Shown in pieces: positions 51,182-61,325 of a stretch of DNA of 64,000 nucleotides. The stretch is from assembly GCA_965263285.1 (NCBI GenBank), contig CBDHHD010000016.1, forward strand, positions 124,001-188,000, written 5' to 3'. The stretch is from JASGCP01 sp965263285 (GTDB lineage Bacteria; Bacteroidota; Bacteroidia; Chitinophagales; Chitinophagaceae). Within the stretch, counting starts at the first letter, position 1. Each line of letters opens with the position of its first letter. The notes below the pieces were generated by a model. That model searched no databases, was not told where the DNA came from, and worked only from the letters and a program-made list of their open reading frames with translations. A program made the position numbers and the translations under genes.

Positions 51182-53683
51182 TTACGCTCCCCACCAAATG
51201 AGTGGTTTTAATATTTTTAAAAATTTCATTTTTTCTTCTTCGGTCATATTTTTGTAATCTATTTTTATTTCTTCTTCATTCTCTCCATTTTGTAAGATAA
51301 CAGTATTTTTAGTAATTCTTTTTATGGGTAACCCTTTAATATTTGAAATGGTTTCGGCAAAGTCTATGTTTTTATAGAGTTTATCAAAGTCAAGGTCTAA
51401 AACGCTTTCAGCATCTTTATTTTCTTTTTTAATATCTAAAATATGGGCAAATTTTTGGTCGGCATAAAAAATATAACTTTCAAATGGTTTGCGACTATCT
51501 AAAATATTGGTTTGTGTTTCTTTGTATTGCATATTACGCAAAGTGTCTTCGTATTGTTCTAATTTTTCATATTTAAAGAATCCACTGCCTTTATATTTTT
51601 CTTTTAAATCTTTACTAATACCACTTTGTTTTCCAAAAATAACATTTTTTAATCTTAGTAAATCCACATTATTAAATTGATCGCCCATTTCTACGCCCAG
51701 CCATTTTCTGCCTAATTTCTGTGCTACTGCTTGTGTGGTGGAGCTCCCCATGAAAAAATCTAAAACTAAATCACCTTCTTGTGTAGCTGTTTGTATAACT
51801 CTTTGTAAAAGAATTTCTGCATTTTCAGTACTAAATCCTGTTGTAGATGAATAACCTGCTATGTCAGTCCAATTATTATCAACAATATCATAATCTTTCA
51901 TTAAATATTGCAACATATATTCCTGCTTATTCCCGTAAACATCAGTATAATCTTTCTTTATAATCCTAACTCTTTGCTCAAGATTTAATTGATCTACTAA
52001 TTTTTGCGATGGTAAATGTCTGGTTTTAGGTGCAACAAAAACTTGCCCATTAAAGATTACACTATTTGAGTCTTTATTTTCTTTATGGATATGCATATCA
52101 ATCCATCTTATTCTTTCAATAGGTCTTTTCTTAGTTTGCGGGATAATTTTTGAAATTAAACTTTTACCATACACAAATAAACTTTCAACCGAAGGGTTAA
52201 ATTTATCATACATAAATGATTGAGGAATACCACTTTTATTTATGATAATCTCATTTCTAAAATTCTCCTTCCCAAAAATATCATCCAATAAGCATCGCAC
52301 AATAAAATTTCCGTTATAATCACAGCGGACAAAAATACTACCCGTATCAGACAATAATTTATGAGCAAGTCGTATTCTATTTTCTAAAATAGTTGCCCAG
52401 TTGGCATCTTTATAATTTACCTTGTAATCAAAATCGGCATTTTGTCCAAGATTAAAAGGCGGATCAATATAAATACATTGTACCTTTTCCTTATACTTCT
52501 CTTGCAAGGTATTAAGTGCTTGATAATTCTCAGAGTGTATTAGTCTTCCATCCAAGGCATCGTCTACATTATCAAATAAGGCTAAAATGTCTAATTCTAC
52601 ATCTTTAAAATATTTTGTATCAATAGGTAAATATTTATATTTTGTATCCACTTCATTTTTAAAATCAAAATCCTTTTCCACCATACCCAGCTCTATCCAT
52701 TCGGCTATCTGATCTTTTATTCCCGTGTGCTTTTCTAATTTTTTAATTAGCTCAGGCGAGAGTTTATCAAGGGTAATAACATAATTACTCTGTAAAGCAA
52801 ACTTTGGTTTATTCCATACCCTTACCAATTCATCTTCAAATTGAGCAATAAAACCAATAATTTTTTCAGCAAATTCTTTAATGGTTTTTAATTGATTAAG
52901 TCTACGCTGGTCAAACTTATTTTCATTGGCAAGTAGTATTTGGTGAAGATACATATCCAATTGCTCTTGGAGAAATTTCTGTGCATTTTTATTAATAAAA
53001 AAATCAACTTCCGACTGTTTTTTAAAGGTAGCAAATGCTTTATCAATAATAGATTCAGGAATTTTGGTAGCTTTTACAACATCATCTGTTTTTGTTTTAT
53101 TTCCTCTTTCGCTATATAACACATCAAAAACAAAAATCTTTTCACCTTGCTTACCACTCATTACATTTACGCTATCCTTTTCATCTCTAATTCCTCTAAA
53201 CGCAAAGATAAGCGATTTCTTTTCATTATTTTGCTTGGCTTGCAGGTTGTCCACATCAAAATAAAAATTATATTTTTTAGCGGTTTCATCATCGGCAATT
53301 TCTACGAAAATACTTTTAAAAAGAATATCACTTTTTACATAATACAACATGTGGGTTTTCCAAAACAATACCACATCTTTATTATCGGTATATACTTGCT
53401 CATATACTCTTTGCCAGTTTGCTGTTTTAACAAAATACACACTACCGCTTTCAGAAAAATATTTTTCAAAAAAAGAATATAATTTATCAAAAAACTCTTC
53501 TTTAAAAGAAGTAGAGTCATTGATTATTTGATTTTGTTGTACTTCTTTTTTAAATTGTTTCAGAATTATTTTGTAGTACTCAGATTTTATTTTAAGTAGA
53601 TTTACATAGCCCGAATCACCTTCAATATTAGCACCTGTAAATACTGTCTCTAATGCTTCGTAAAATTTATTTTCATTATACAT
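51182..53683 (-). CDS. mod: Type III-like DNA methyltransferase subunit (Mod)
   Basis: 833 residues. The central methylase part has DPPFNLGQNADFDYKVNYKDANW (N6-adenine motif IV, about residue 408), TGSIFVRCDYNG, and, after a target-recognition stretch, LVLDFFMGSSTTQAVAQKLGRKWLGVEM (AdoMet-binding FxGSx region), the beta-class order typical of type III Mod. A long N-terminal region (about 350 residues) has no clear motif and is longer than in classical Mod proteins. It methylates host sites and is needed by Res for recognition. First gene of the mod-rhuM-res operon; the 17-bp direct repeat lies 120 bp upstream. Confidence 0.9.
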   Translation of the reverse strand: MYNENKFYEALETVFTGANIEGDSGYVNLLKIKSEYYKIILKQFKKEVQQNQIINDSTSFKEEFFDKLYSFFEKYFSESGSVYFVKTANWQRVYEQVYTDNKDVVLFWKTHMLYYVKSDILFKSIFVEIADDETAKKYNFYFDVDNLQAKQNNEKKSLIFAFRGIRDEKDSVNVMSGKQGEKIFVFDVLYSERGNKTKTDDVVKATKIPESIIDKAFATFKKQSEVDFFINKNAQKFLQEQLDMYLHQILLANENKFDQRRLNQLKTIKEFAEKIIGFIAQFEDELVRVWNKPKFALQSNYVITLDKLSPELIKKLEKHTGIKDQIAEWIELGMVEKDFDFKNEVDTKYKYLPIDTKYFKDVELDILALFDNVDDALDGRLIHSENYQALNTLQEKYKEKVQCIYIDPPFNLGQNADFDYKVNYKDANWATILENRIRLAHKLLSDTGSIFVRCDYNGNFIVRCLLDDIFGKENFRNEIIINKSGIPQSFMYDKFNPSVESLFVYGKSLISKIIPQTKKRPIERIRWIDMHIHKENKDSNSVIFNGQVFVAPKTRHLPSQKLVDQLNLEQRVRIIKKDYTDVYGNKQEYMLQYLMKDYDIVDNNWTDIAGYSSTTGFSTENAEILLQRVIQTATQEGDLVLDFFMGSSTTQAVAQKLGRKWLGVEMGDQFNNVDLLRLKNVIFGKQSGISKDLKEKYKGSGFFKYEKLEQYEDTLRNMQYKETQTNILDSRKPFESYIFYADQKFAHILDIKKENKDAESVLDLDFDKLYKNIDFAETISNIKGLPIKRITKNTVILQNGENEEEIKIDYKNMTEEEKMKFLKILKPLIWWGA

Positions 53684-53805
53684 GTATCTAATTTTTATTT
53701 CTTACCAGTCGTTTTTACCAAATATGATTGATTTGTTTGTAGTTTATGCTTAAAAGATCATCATTTTAGCATTTATTAAATAGCTAAATTAAGTTTTTTT
53801 GTATA

Positions 53806-53822
53806 ATTTTAGTATTATAAAA
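53806..53822. repeat. 17-bp direct repeat upstream of the restriction operon, copy 2
   Basis: ATTTTAGTATTATAAAA, identical to 47284-47300, with a few further matching bases on each side. Possible boundary of an inserted cassette, although the sequence is very AT-rich. Confidence 0.6.
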
Positions 53823-53829
53823 ATTTATG

Positions 53830-54717
53830 CATCCTCCCACCCATTTATGCTCGCTAGCGTAGCGAGCCGTAGTTTTGTAGCTCTTTATCTGCAGGCTTGA
53901 TTTTTTCTTTGTTTCTTTCTTTTGTATCAAGACAAAATAAAGAAAAGAGGCTACATCTTTTTTTGAGGTGCTGGAAGCATGGATTATTAAATAAATATAA
54001 ACATGGAAATAATAGGAAATATCTGATGAGGACTGCCCTCAGATAAAGAGCGTTACAAAACAAGGTGAGCGAAGCGACCAGCGAGAATGTGGAGGCGGAC
54101 ATTTTTATATATGAATCGTTAGGATGAGCATAAAGTATGTACATAAAAGATACCTATGGATAAGCTCATCATAACGATTCATACCTAATCTCCTCCCATT
54201 CATTCTCGCTAGCGTAGCGAGCCGTAGTTTTGTAGCTCTTTATCTGCAGGCTTGATTTTTTCTTTGTTTCTTTCTTTTGTATCAAGACAAAAGAAAGAAA
54301 AGAGGCTACATCTTTTTTTGAGGTGCTGGAAGCATGGATTATTAAATAAATATTAAACATGGAAATAATAGGAAATATCTGATGAGGACTGCCCTCAGAT
54401 AAAGAGCGTTACAAAACAAGGTGAGCGAAGCGACCAGCGAGAATGTGGAGGCGGACATTTTTATATATGAATCGTTAGGATGAGCATAAAGTATGTACAT
54501 AAAAGATACCTATGGATAAGCTCATCATAACGATTCATACCTAACCGCCTCCCATTCATTCTCGCTAGCGTAGCGAGCCGTAGTTTTGTAGCTCTTTATC
54601 TGCAGGCTTGATTTTTTCTTTGTTTCTTTCTTTTGTATCAAGACAAAAGAAAGAAAAAATGATGAACCTATACCTGAGTCATTACAAAAAACACAAATAC
54701 CCCCCAGTACCTCAAAA
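53830..54717 (+). mobile_element. Tandem array of MITE-like elements (R8)
   Basis: A right-half fragment (53830-53948) is followed directly by a unit at 53949-54303 and another at 54304-54717. Each unit begins with GGCTACATCTTTTTTTGAGG immediately after the hairpin of the previous one, and the two units are nearly identical (355-bp period). Only the last unit keeps the distal part, and its right end is decayed (CAGTACCTCAAAAAATTTA). The array fills the whole gap between the restriction operon and thrA. Confidence 0.8.
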
Positions 54718-54744
54718 AATTTATAGTATTTCCCACAACATATT

Positions 54745-54776
54745 TTTGCATTCCCTGAAATTTAAGCGTACCTTTG
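54745..54776 (+). promoter_or_regulatory. Putative thrA promoter
   Basis: TTTG at 54745-54748 and TACCTTTG at 54769-54776, separated by 20 bp, match the Bacteroidota -33/-7 consensus. The -7 element ends 28 bp before the thrA start. Confidence 0.55.
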
Positions 54777-54804
54777 TAGCTTGAAAAACTCATATATTTA
54801 ATTT

Positions 54805-57258
54805 ATGAAAGTATTAAAATTTGGAGGAACCTCGGTAGGTTCTATTGGAAGCATTGAAAAAATCATATCCATTTTAAAAGAAGAATCCAAAAACGGTCGT
54901 TGTATTGTAGTTGTTTCGGCTATGAGTGGCGTTACAGATGCCATATTAGAAGCAGGCAAATGCGCATCTGAAAACAACGAAAAATATAAAACCATTCTAC
55001 AAACAATTGAAAACAAACATACAGATACCGTTCGTGCCTTTATACCTACTACCCATCAATCAAGTATTTTAAGCTATATCAAAAAGCAACTCAATGAATT
55101 AGAAGACCTTATAGAAGCTATTTACCTACTAAAAGAACTTTCTACAACTGCTAAAGACAAGATAGTAGCTTATGGAGAAATACTATCTTCTTATATGTTA
55201 AGCACTATTTTACAAGCAAAACAAATAAACAATACTTGGAAAGATAGCAGAGAATTAATTAAAACAGATATACAGCAAGGACAAATAAATGTTCTAAAAG
55301 AAAAAACAGAAACTAATATCCAGTCCTACATTGAAACTTGGAGTACTCCTATATTGTTACTACCTGGTTTTATTGCATCTAATGAAGGGGGCATTACCAC
55401 CACCTTAGGAAGAGGTGGATCAGACTTCACAGCTGCTATTGTAGCCTCTGCCATACACGCGTCTCAATTAGAAATATGGACAGATGTAAGTGGGGTAATG
55501 ACAGCCGACCCCCATTTTGTAGCCAACCCCATTATCATCCCTACACTATCGTATGAAGAAGCCATGGAAATGTGTCATTTTGGGGCAAAAGTCATCTACC
55601 CTCCTACCCTTACTCCTGTTAAACAAAAAAATATTCCTACATGGGTAAAAAATACTTTCTCCCCACAAGACATAGGCACATTAATTCATTCACAAAAGCA
55701 TAACGAAAACGAAAACAACTATATTGTACGAACCATTAGCGCTTTAAAAAATGTAGCGCTATTAAGTATTGAAGGACCTGGTATGATTGGCGTATTAGGC
55801 ATATCAAAACGATTATTTGAAGCGTTATATCAAGCCAATATTAATATTGTTCTTATTACCCAAGCGTCATCAGAGCATTCTATTTCTATCGTCATAGATG
55901 CTGCTCAAATAAAAAAAGCCAAAGAAACCATTAACCTTGCTTTTACAAATGAAATTAAAATAGGAACCATTCTCCCCGTTTGTATAGAGGAAAGCCTAAG
56001 CGTAGTAGCATTAGTAGGAGATCAAATGAAAAACCATCCGGGAGTAAGTGGCAAAATGTTTTATTCATTGGGAAAAAATGGTGTTAATGTAAGAGCCATT
56101 GCTCAAGGATCATCAGAAAGAAACATATCAGCCGTTATTCACTATAAAGACCTTAAAAAAGCTATCAATGTATTACATGAAGAATTTTTCCAACAATCCT
56201 ATAAAGCAATCAATATATTTATTGCAGGAGTGGGAAATGTAGGTAGCAAATTATTACACCAATTACATACACAAAAACAATATTTAAAAGAACATTTACA
56301 CATTCAATTGAATGTGATTGCACTATTAAATAGCAGAAAAGGATATATTACGGACGAAAATGTTGATTTAATAAAATGGAAAGAAAAATTAGACTTATCT
56401 CCTTCAATGGACATTCAACAATTTTGCAATATCATGATTCAAAAGAATCTAAGAAATACAACTTTTGTAGATGTAACAGCAAGTAATGAAGTAGCACAAT
56501 GCTATGAGCAACTATTGAAAAAAAGTATCTCTATTGTTGCTTGTAATAAAATCGCGGCTTCAAGCGACTACCATCATTACAAAATGTTAAAGTTATTAGC
56601 TAACGAATACAATACCCACTTCTTATTTGAAACAAATGTAGGAGCAGCCTTGCCTATTATCACTACCCTAAATGACTTAATAAAAACAGGCGATAAGGTT
56701 ACTAAAATAGAAGCGGTACTCAGTGGCACACTTAATTTTGTATTTAACAACTATAACACAGAAAAAAGCTTTGCATCTATTGTGCGACAAGCTCAAAAAG
56801 AAGGCTACACCGAACCCGATCCTCGATTAGATTTAGGTGGGGTAGATGTAGCAAGGAAAATTATGATATTATTAAGAGAAACGGGACTCACTACACAATT
56901 AGATGAAATAGAAAACAAATGCTTCTTGCCCACCGAATGCATGCAAGGAACTGTAGAGGACTTTTATACAACCATGGAAAAACATGAACCACATTTTAAA
57001 AAACTCTATGAAGAAGCAAAAGCAAAAAAATGTATCTTAAAATTTGTAGCTACTTACGAAAACAATAAAGCATCTGTAGGCCTTCGCCATATTAATCCAG
57101 AAAACAACCTATACCACCTCTATGGCAAAGACAATATCGTACTCTTTTATACCAATAGATACCATGAGTATCCATTGGTTATAAAAGGTGCTGGGGCTGG
57201 AGCAGAAGTAACTGCTGCAGGAATATTTGCCGATATTATGCGTTCAGCTTCTACTTAA
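54805..57258 (+). CDS. thrA: Bifunctional aspartokinase / homoserine dehydrogenase
   Basis: 817 residues, the normal length of the fused enzyme. The N-terminal aspartokinase begins MKVLKFGGTSVGS and has TLGRGGSDFTAAI and WTDVSGVMTADP; two ACT regulatory domains follow (around VALLSIEGPGMIG and VVALVGDQMKNHPGVSGKMF). The homoserine dehydrogenase starts at about residue 470 with IFIAGVGNVGSKLL (NAD(P)-binding) and has ETNVGAALPIITTLNDL and GYTEPDPRLDLGGVDVARK. It catalyses the first and third steps from aspartate to threonine/methionine. It forms an operon with thrB, 5 bp downstream; feedback control through the ACT domains is expected. Confidence 0.96.
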   Translation: MKVLKFGGTSVGSIGSIEKIISILKEESKNGRCIVVVSAMSGVTDAILEAGKCASENNEKYKTILQTIENKHTDTVRAFIPTTHQSSILSYIKKQLNELEDLIEAIYLLKELSTTAKDKIVAYGEILSSYMLSTILQAKQINNTWKDSRELIKTDIQQGQINVLKEKTETNIQSYIETWSTPILLLPGFIASNEGGITTTLGRGGSDFTAAIVASAIHASQLEIWTDVSGVMTADPHFVANPIIIPTLSYEEAMEMCHFGAKVIYPPTLTPVKQKNIPTWVKNTFSPQDIGTLIHSQKHNENENNYIVRTISALKNVALLSIEGPGMIGVLGISKRLFEALYQANINIVLITQASSEHSISIVIDAAQIKKAKETINLAFTNEIKIGTILPVCIEESLSVVALVGDQMKNHPGVSGKMFYSLGKNGVNVRAIAQGSSERNISAVIHYKDLKKAINVLHEEFFQQSYKAINIFIAGVGNVGSKLLHQLHTQKQYLKEHLHIQLNVIALLNSRKGYITDENVDLIKWKEKLDLSPSMDIQQFCNIMIQKNLRNTTFVDVTASNEVAQCYEQLLKKSISIVACNKIAASSDYHHYKMLKLLANEYNTHFLFETNVGAALPIITTLNDLIKTGDKVTKIEAVLSGTLNFVFNNYNTEKSFASIVRQAQKEGYTEPDPRLDLGGVDVARKIMILLRETGLTTQLDEIENKCFLPTECMQGTVEDFYTTMEKHEPHFKKLYEEAKAKKCILKFVATYENNKASVGLRHINPENNLYHLYGKDNIVLFYTNRYHEYPLVIKGAGAGAEVTAAGIFADIMRSAST

Positions 57259-57263
57259 AAACT

Positions 57264-58208
57264 ATGTTATTACATACCTCTATACAAGTAAAATGTCCTG
57301 CTACCATTGCCAATTTAGTTTGTGGCTTTGATATATTAGGATTAGCATTAGAAGAGCCTTATGATACATTAACCATGGAGTTAATACCTGAACCTACCAT
57401 TCAATTATCCTATAAAGGATCTCATGCATTACCTAACAATCCCTTAGAAAATGTAGCAGGCGTATCTCTCTTGGCGTTACAAAAAAAATATACTCATCCT
57501 ATAGGATTTAAAGTAAATATAGAAAAAGGAATTAAACCTGGCAGTGGCTTAGGAAGTAGTGCCGCAAGCGCTGCGGGTGCTGTAGTAGCTGCTAACTATC
57601 TATTAGGCAATCCATTTACCAAACAAGAACTCATTTCTTTTGCTCTGGAAGGAGAAAAACTTGCAAGCGGAAATGCCCATGCAGATAATATTGCTCCTTG
57701 CACTTTTGGTGGCATTACCCTTATAAGAAGCGCTAACCCGTTAGATATTATTCCTCTCTCATTTCCTCCTTTGTATGTAGCCGTAGTACACCCACAAATA
57801 GAATTAAAGACATCCGATGCAAGACAAATTCTAAAAAAACAAATCCCCCTTAATATGGCTATAAAACAATGGGGAAATATAGCTGGTTTGGTAACAGGAT
57901 TGCTAACAAACGACTATAACATTATTCGTCGCTCCCTTGTAGATGATATCATTGAACCTATTAGAAGTATGCTCATACCTGGATTAGAGACTGTTAAGAG
58001 GTGGGCAAACTATCATGGCGCATTAGGAGGTGGCATTGCAGGATCAGGCCCTACCATCTTTATGCTATGTGAAACCAAAGAAATAGCAGAAAAAACAAAA
58101 AAAGAAATGGAAACGATATTTCACTCTCTCGAAATAGAAAACAAAACCTATCTATCAGAGCTCTCTACAAAAGGCTGTAGCATCATTGCAAAGACTGATA
58201 GCCATTAA
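57264..58208 (+). CDS. thrB: Homoserine kinase
   Basis: Phosphorylates homoserine with ATP on the way to threonine. 314 residues, a GHMP kinase: N-terminal CPATIANLVCGFDILGLAL, the ATP loop KPGSGLGSSAASAAGAVVAANYLL (about residues 90-113), and the C-terminal GALGGGIAGSGPTIFML motif. It starts 5 bp after thrA and is surely co-transcribed. The usual third gene thrC does not follow; instead a convergent gene overlaps its last 26 bp. Confidence 0.95.
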   Translation: MLLHTSIQVKCPATIANLVCGFDILGLALEEPYDTLTMELIPEPTIQLSYKGSHALPNNPLENVAGVSLLALQKKYTHPIGFKVNIEKGIKPGSGLGSSAASAAGAVVAANYLLGNPFTKQELISFALEGEKLASGNAHADNIAPCTFGGITLIRSANPLDIIPLSFPPLYVAVVHPQIELKTSDARQILKKQIPLNMAIKQWGNIAGLVTGLLTNDYNIIRRSLVDDIIEPIRSMLIPGLETVKRWANYHGALGGGIAGSGPTIFMLCETKEIAEKTKKEMETIFHSLEIENKTYLSELSTKGCSIIAKTDSH

Positions 58209-60414
58209 GTTGCTTATAAGCCATAATAAAAATAGCTCCTAAGTTTTGATAAGGAGGTACATAGTCTTCAAAAGTTTCATACGCATATTTATTCTGCTTA
58301 AATATCTTCCCAAGGTCATTCCACAATGGAACCCAATTAATTACATTTTGCTTTAAAAGAGAAGATAAAATAAAATTAATAATCTCTTGATTAACGATCC
58401 CTACTCCAATTTGCTTACTAGAAATAATTTGAGCACCTGGACTTTTTAATAACGCGTCATTCAAATTATGATAAGAACCACAACTACCTAATATTAACAG
58501 CTTCGCAGAAGAAGGCAATAAGCTAATCGTATTGGGAAGAAAATAACTATGTCCTCTGTGAATAACAATAGTAGGATATATTTGCTGATTATACAAGTAG
58601 CTCATTAGATGATTCTGCGCTTTTGTATCTAAATCTAATGAGTCGTTTAAAGGCTTATTAGCATATATAACAATAGGTACCCCTTCTAATGAGGAAATTT
58701 CTACCCAATCATTTCCATCTTCAATATGCCATCGTGTATCTTTTTTATACGTATCCATAAAAACCTTAAAATTATTCCTTCCATCCAGGTCGCCATAAAA
58801 AAACTGAACAATAGGAATAGTTCCTTGCACATTTTTTATAGCACTATAATCAAGCTGATAAATAGGCGTAATATGATATAGTTGATTCAAATCAATATTA
58901 GACGCAGGATTTTTTGACAAAAAAATATGATACAACAAATCATACATCTGCGATCCCCTTTGATTATGAGCCATCTCCATTTGATCAAAATTATATTTTA
59001 TCTGCCCTAATAGATAATTTTGCATATAGTCGCTCGAAATACTTGCAAAAGTGGTAGCAATATCCACGGCATCTTCTATATCCTTATTTTCTGTTCCCGT
59101 ACCTAAACCACTTACAAACAAACTTAATATCTGCGCACCCGTTGCAGGTTTACAATGAGCAATAAAATCACCTAACTTATTATAATTGGCACATATTTTA
59201 ATCCATTTTTTAAAATGATCATAATCTACCTGAATAAAAATACTATCATACGCACTTTTACGAAAATGTTGAAATAATCGAGGGTAAATACCTTGTAAAA
59301 AAGAAGAAGTATATATCTCATCTTCACTTAATACAGTTAAATAATATAAAGCAGGAACAGACAAATAATTCAAACAAGCAAAACGAATAGACGCAGGCTG
59401 ATTATGTAATTGATTCACTTTGCTAATAAAATCTTCATTCCCCTTACGAGCAAGCCAATTAAGCTCTGTTTGCACTAATAGTGGCGTATCTCCTACTATC
59501 ATTCTTTGCACAAAATTAATACGCGTTTTAACTAACAAATTGTAATACATAGAAGGACTATTAATTGCCTTAGTCACTGTTTCTATAGACAATCTATGTT
59601 GATATAAAGGATCTAAAAATGGGATATACCATCTCCCTTGGGGCATGTTGGCTAACTTATATATTAATCGCAATAAAAAATCATGGGAATACTGAATTTT
59701 ATCACTTAACTCCCCCCCGCCCATCGCATAATCATAAATTGAATTAGGATTAGTACGCGCTATAACCGACAATAAACTATCTGCAAAATAAACAGATGGA
59801 TTTTTACGCAAAATAGCCATTTGTTTTTGCGGATACAATATACATTGTTGTAATAAAAGAAAAGCCCTATAATTAAAAATACCAGGAGAATGATTAAAAA
59901 CAGGATTAGCTATAATCACACTGGCAATATCAACTGGCTGTTGTTGTAAATAAGAAGTATATGATTTCCCATTCATCAACAACCATAAACATTCTTGATA
60001 AGTAGCCAGAACAGAAGGTAATTTATCTAAATCTACCTTGTCCACATTATTCGCATTAAACATTTGCAATAAATCCATAACCGATTTCAAATATATTTGC
60101 TTATCACTATCAGAAAGAGTAGACAACAATTGTATATTGTGTATAATAGAATCTAATAGAATTGTAGCACTATACTCCTCTTGATCTATCACTTCTTTAC
60201 AATATATAGCTGGCATTTGTTGATGTCGTATGTCTTGCAATAACGATGCTTCTACATTTTGAATAACATGTATCAAAGTAATAGTAGAATCAGCCACTGT
60301 TGATTGTTTACCTTGCGCATGCATCTGCACATACAAACAAGAAAAAAATAAAAAAAATAATATTTTATGTCTATAAAATATCATCATAAAAAAACATTTT
60401 ATAAAAACAATCAA
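58183..60414 (-). CDS. Large secreted hypothetical protein, possible clan-CD-like C-terminal region
   Basis: 743 residues. An N-terminal hydrophobic segment (ILFFLFFSCLYVQMHAQG, ending with the MHAQG-type cleavage context common in Bacteroidota) suggests export. The body is mostly helical without a recognised domain. Near the C-terminus, TIVIHRGHSYFLP (about residues 636-648) is followed 24 residues later by AKLLILGSCGSYHNL, resembling the His and Cys blocks of caspase/gingipain/CHAT-like clan CD peptidases. This is only a motif resemblance; it may equally be a non-catalytic protein. It overlaps thrB by 26 bp tail to tail. Function unknown. Confidence 0.6.
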   Translation of the reverse strand: MIVFIKCFFMMIFYRHKILFFLFFSCLYVQMHAQGKQSTVADSTITLIHVIQNVEASLLQDIRHQQMPAIYCKEVIDQEEYSATILLDSIIHNIQLLSTLSDSDKQIYLKSVMDLLQMFNANNVDKVDLDKLPSVLATYQECLWLLMNGKSYTSYLQQQPVDIASVIIANPVFNHSPGIFNYRAFLLLQQCILYPQKQMAILRKNPSVYFADSLLSVIARTNPNSIYDYAMGGGELSDKIQYSHDFLLRLIYKLANMPQGRWYIPFLDPLYQHRLSIETVTKAINSPSMYYNLLVKTRINFVQRMIVGDTPLLVQTELNWLARKGNEDFISKVNQLHNQPASIRFACLNYLSVPALYYLTVLSEDEIYTSSFLQGIYPRLFQHFRKSAYDSIFIQVDYDHFKKWIKICANYNKLGDFIAHCKPATGAQILSLFVSGLGTGTENKDIEDAVDIATTFASISSDYMQNYLLGQIKYNFDQMEMAHNQRGSQMYDLLYHIFLSKNPASNIDLNQLYHITPIYQLDYSAIKNVQGTIPIVQFFYGDLDGRNNFKVFMDTYKKDTRWHIEDGNDWVEISSLEGVPIVIYANKPLNDSLDLDTKAQNHLMSYLYNQQIYPTIVIHRGHSYFLPNTISLLPSSAKLLILGSCGSYHNLNDALLKSPGAQIISSKQIGVGIVNQEIINFILSSLLKQNVINWVPLWNDLGKIFKQNKYAYETFEDYVPPYQNLGAIFIMAYKQLNGYQSLQ

Positions 60415-60496
60415 TTAATTTTAAATGACGCACAACACGAATTCACTATATGCCTCTACAAATATAAAACAATATAATTAAATGTAGTATAAGATA

Positions 60497-60983
60497 AGCT
60501 ACATCCTTTTTTCAAGTGCTACGATAGATATAATTATAACTGCTTAGTCAACTCAATAGGTTTATTAGTACATAGATTGCCGAATAATTTATACGTATGA
60601 AAACAATCAGGAGTGCCTAATAAGGACTGCCCTCAGATAAAGAGCGTTACAAAACAAGGCACGCGGAGCAACCAGCGAGAATGTGGAGGTGGAAGTTTTT
60701 TTATATACTAAATTGTTATGATGAACATAAGACTCTTGCATATAAAGACAACTATGAATAAGCTCATCATAACAATTCATACCTAACCGCCTCCCATTCA
60801 TTCTCGCTAGCGTAGCGAGCCGTAGTTTTGTAGCTCTTTATATGCAAGCTTGATTTTTTCTTTGTTTCTTTCTTTTGTGTCAAGACAAAAGAAAGAAAAG
60901 GATATAAAAATAAATGATGAACCTATATATGAGCAATTACAAAAACATAAATATCCCCCAGCACCTCAAAAAAAGATGTAGCC
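60497..60983 (+). mobile_element. MITE-like element copy R9
   Basis: Complete copy with a variant left end (AGCTACATCCTTTTTTCAAG) and a standard right end finishing GATGTAGCC. The left 100 bp resemble the R3/R12 subfamily (CTTAGTCAACTCAATAGGTT), the centre and right resemble R1, so it is a mosaic. The right end is followed by the inverted 44-bp block also found left of R6. No target duplication. Confidence 0.75.
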
Positions 60984-61003
60984 TTTTAGTAAACTAAATT
61001 TTT

Positions 61004-61027
61004 CCTCACACTAAATTTAGTTATGCC
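61004..61027 (-). repeat. 24-bp end repeat, copy 4
   Basis: Inverted relative to 40922-40945 and identical to it, including the neighbouring 20 bp and the MITE end. It links the border of the peptide genes with the border of the NRPS locus. Confidence 0.75.
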
Positions 61028-61266
61028 GTTTTTTTATATACTAAATTGTTATGATGAGCACAAGGCTCTTGCATATAAAGACAACTATGAATAAGCTCAT
61101 CACAACAATTCATACCTAACCGCCTCCCATTCATTCTCGCTAGCGTAGCGAGCCGTAGTTTTGTAGCTCTTTATATGCAAGCTTGATTTTTTCTTTGTTT
61201 CTTTCTTTTGTGTCAAGACAAAAGAAAGAAAAAGATATAAATATAAATTATTAACCTATACCTGAG
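61028..61266 (+). mobile_element. MITE-like element, right-half fragment R10
   Basis: Contains the central palindrome (TTGTTATGATGAGC ... GCTCATCACAACAA) and terminator-like hairpin but no terminal repeats. It merges at CCTATACCTGAGTG into the leader of the first GG-leader peptide gene. It is closely related to R9 (both have TATATGCAAGC in place of TATCTGCAGGC). Confidence 0.7.
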
Positions 61267-61325
61267 TGTTTACTGTCTCTTATCCTATGAATTTATTTTA
61301 TTCATCTACAATATTATGGTTTATG

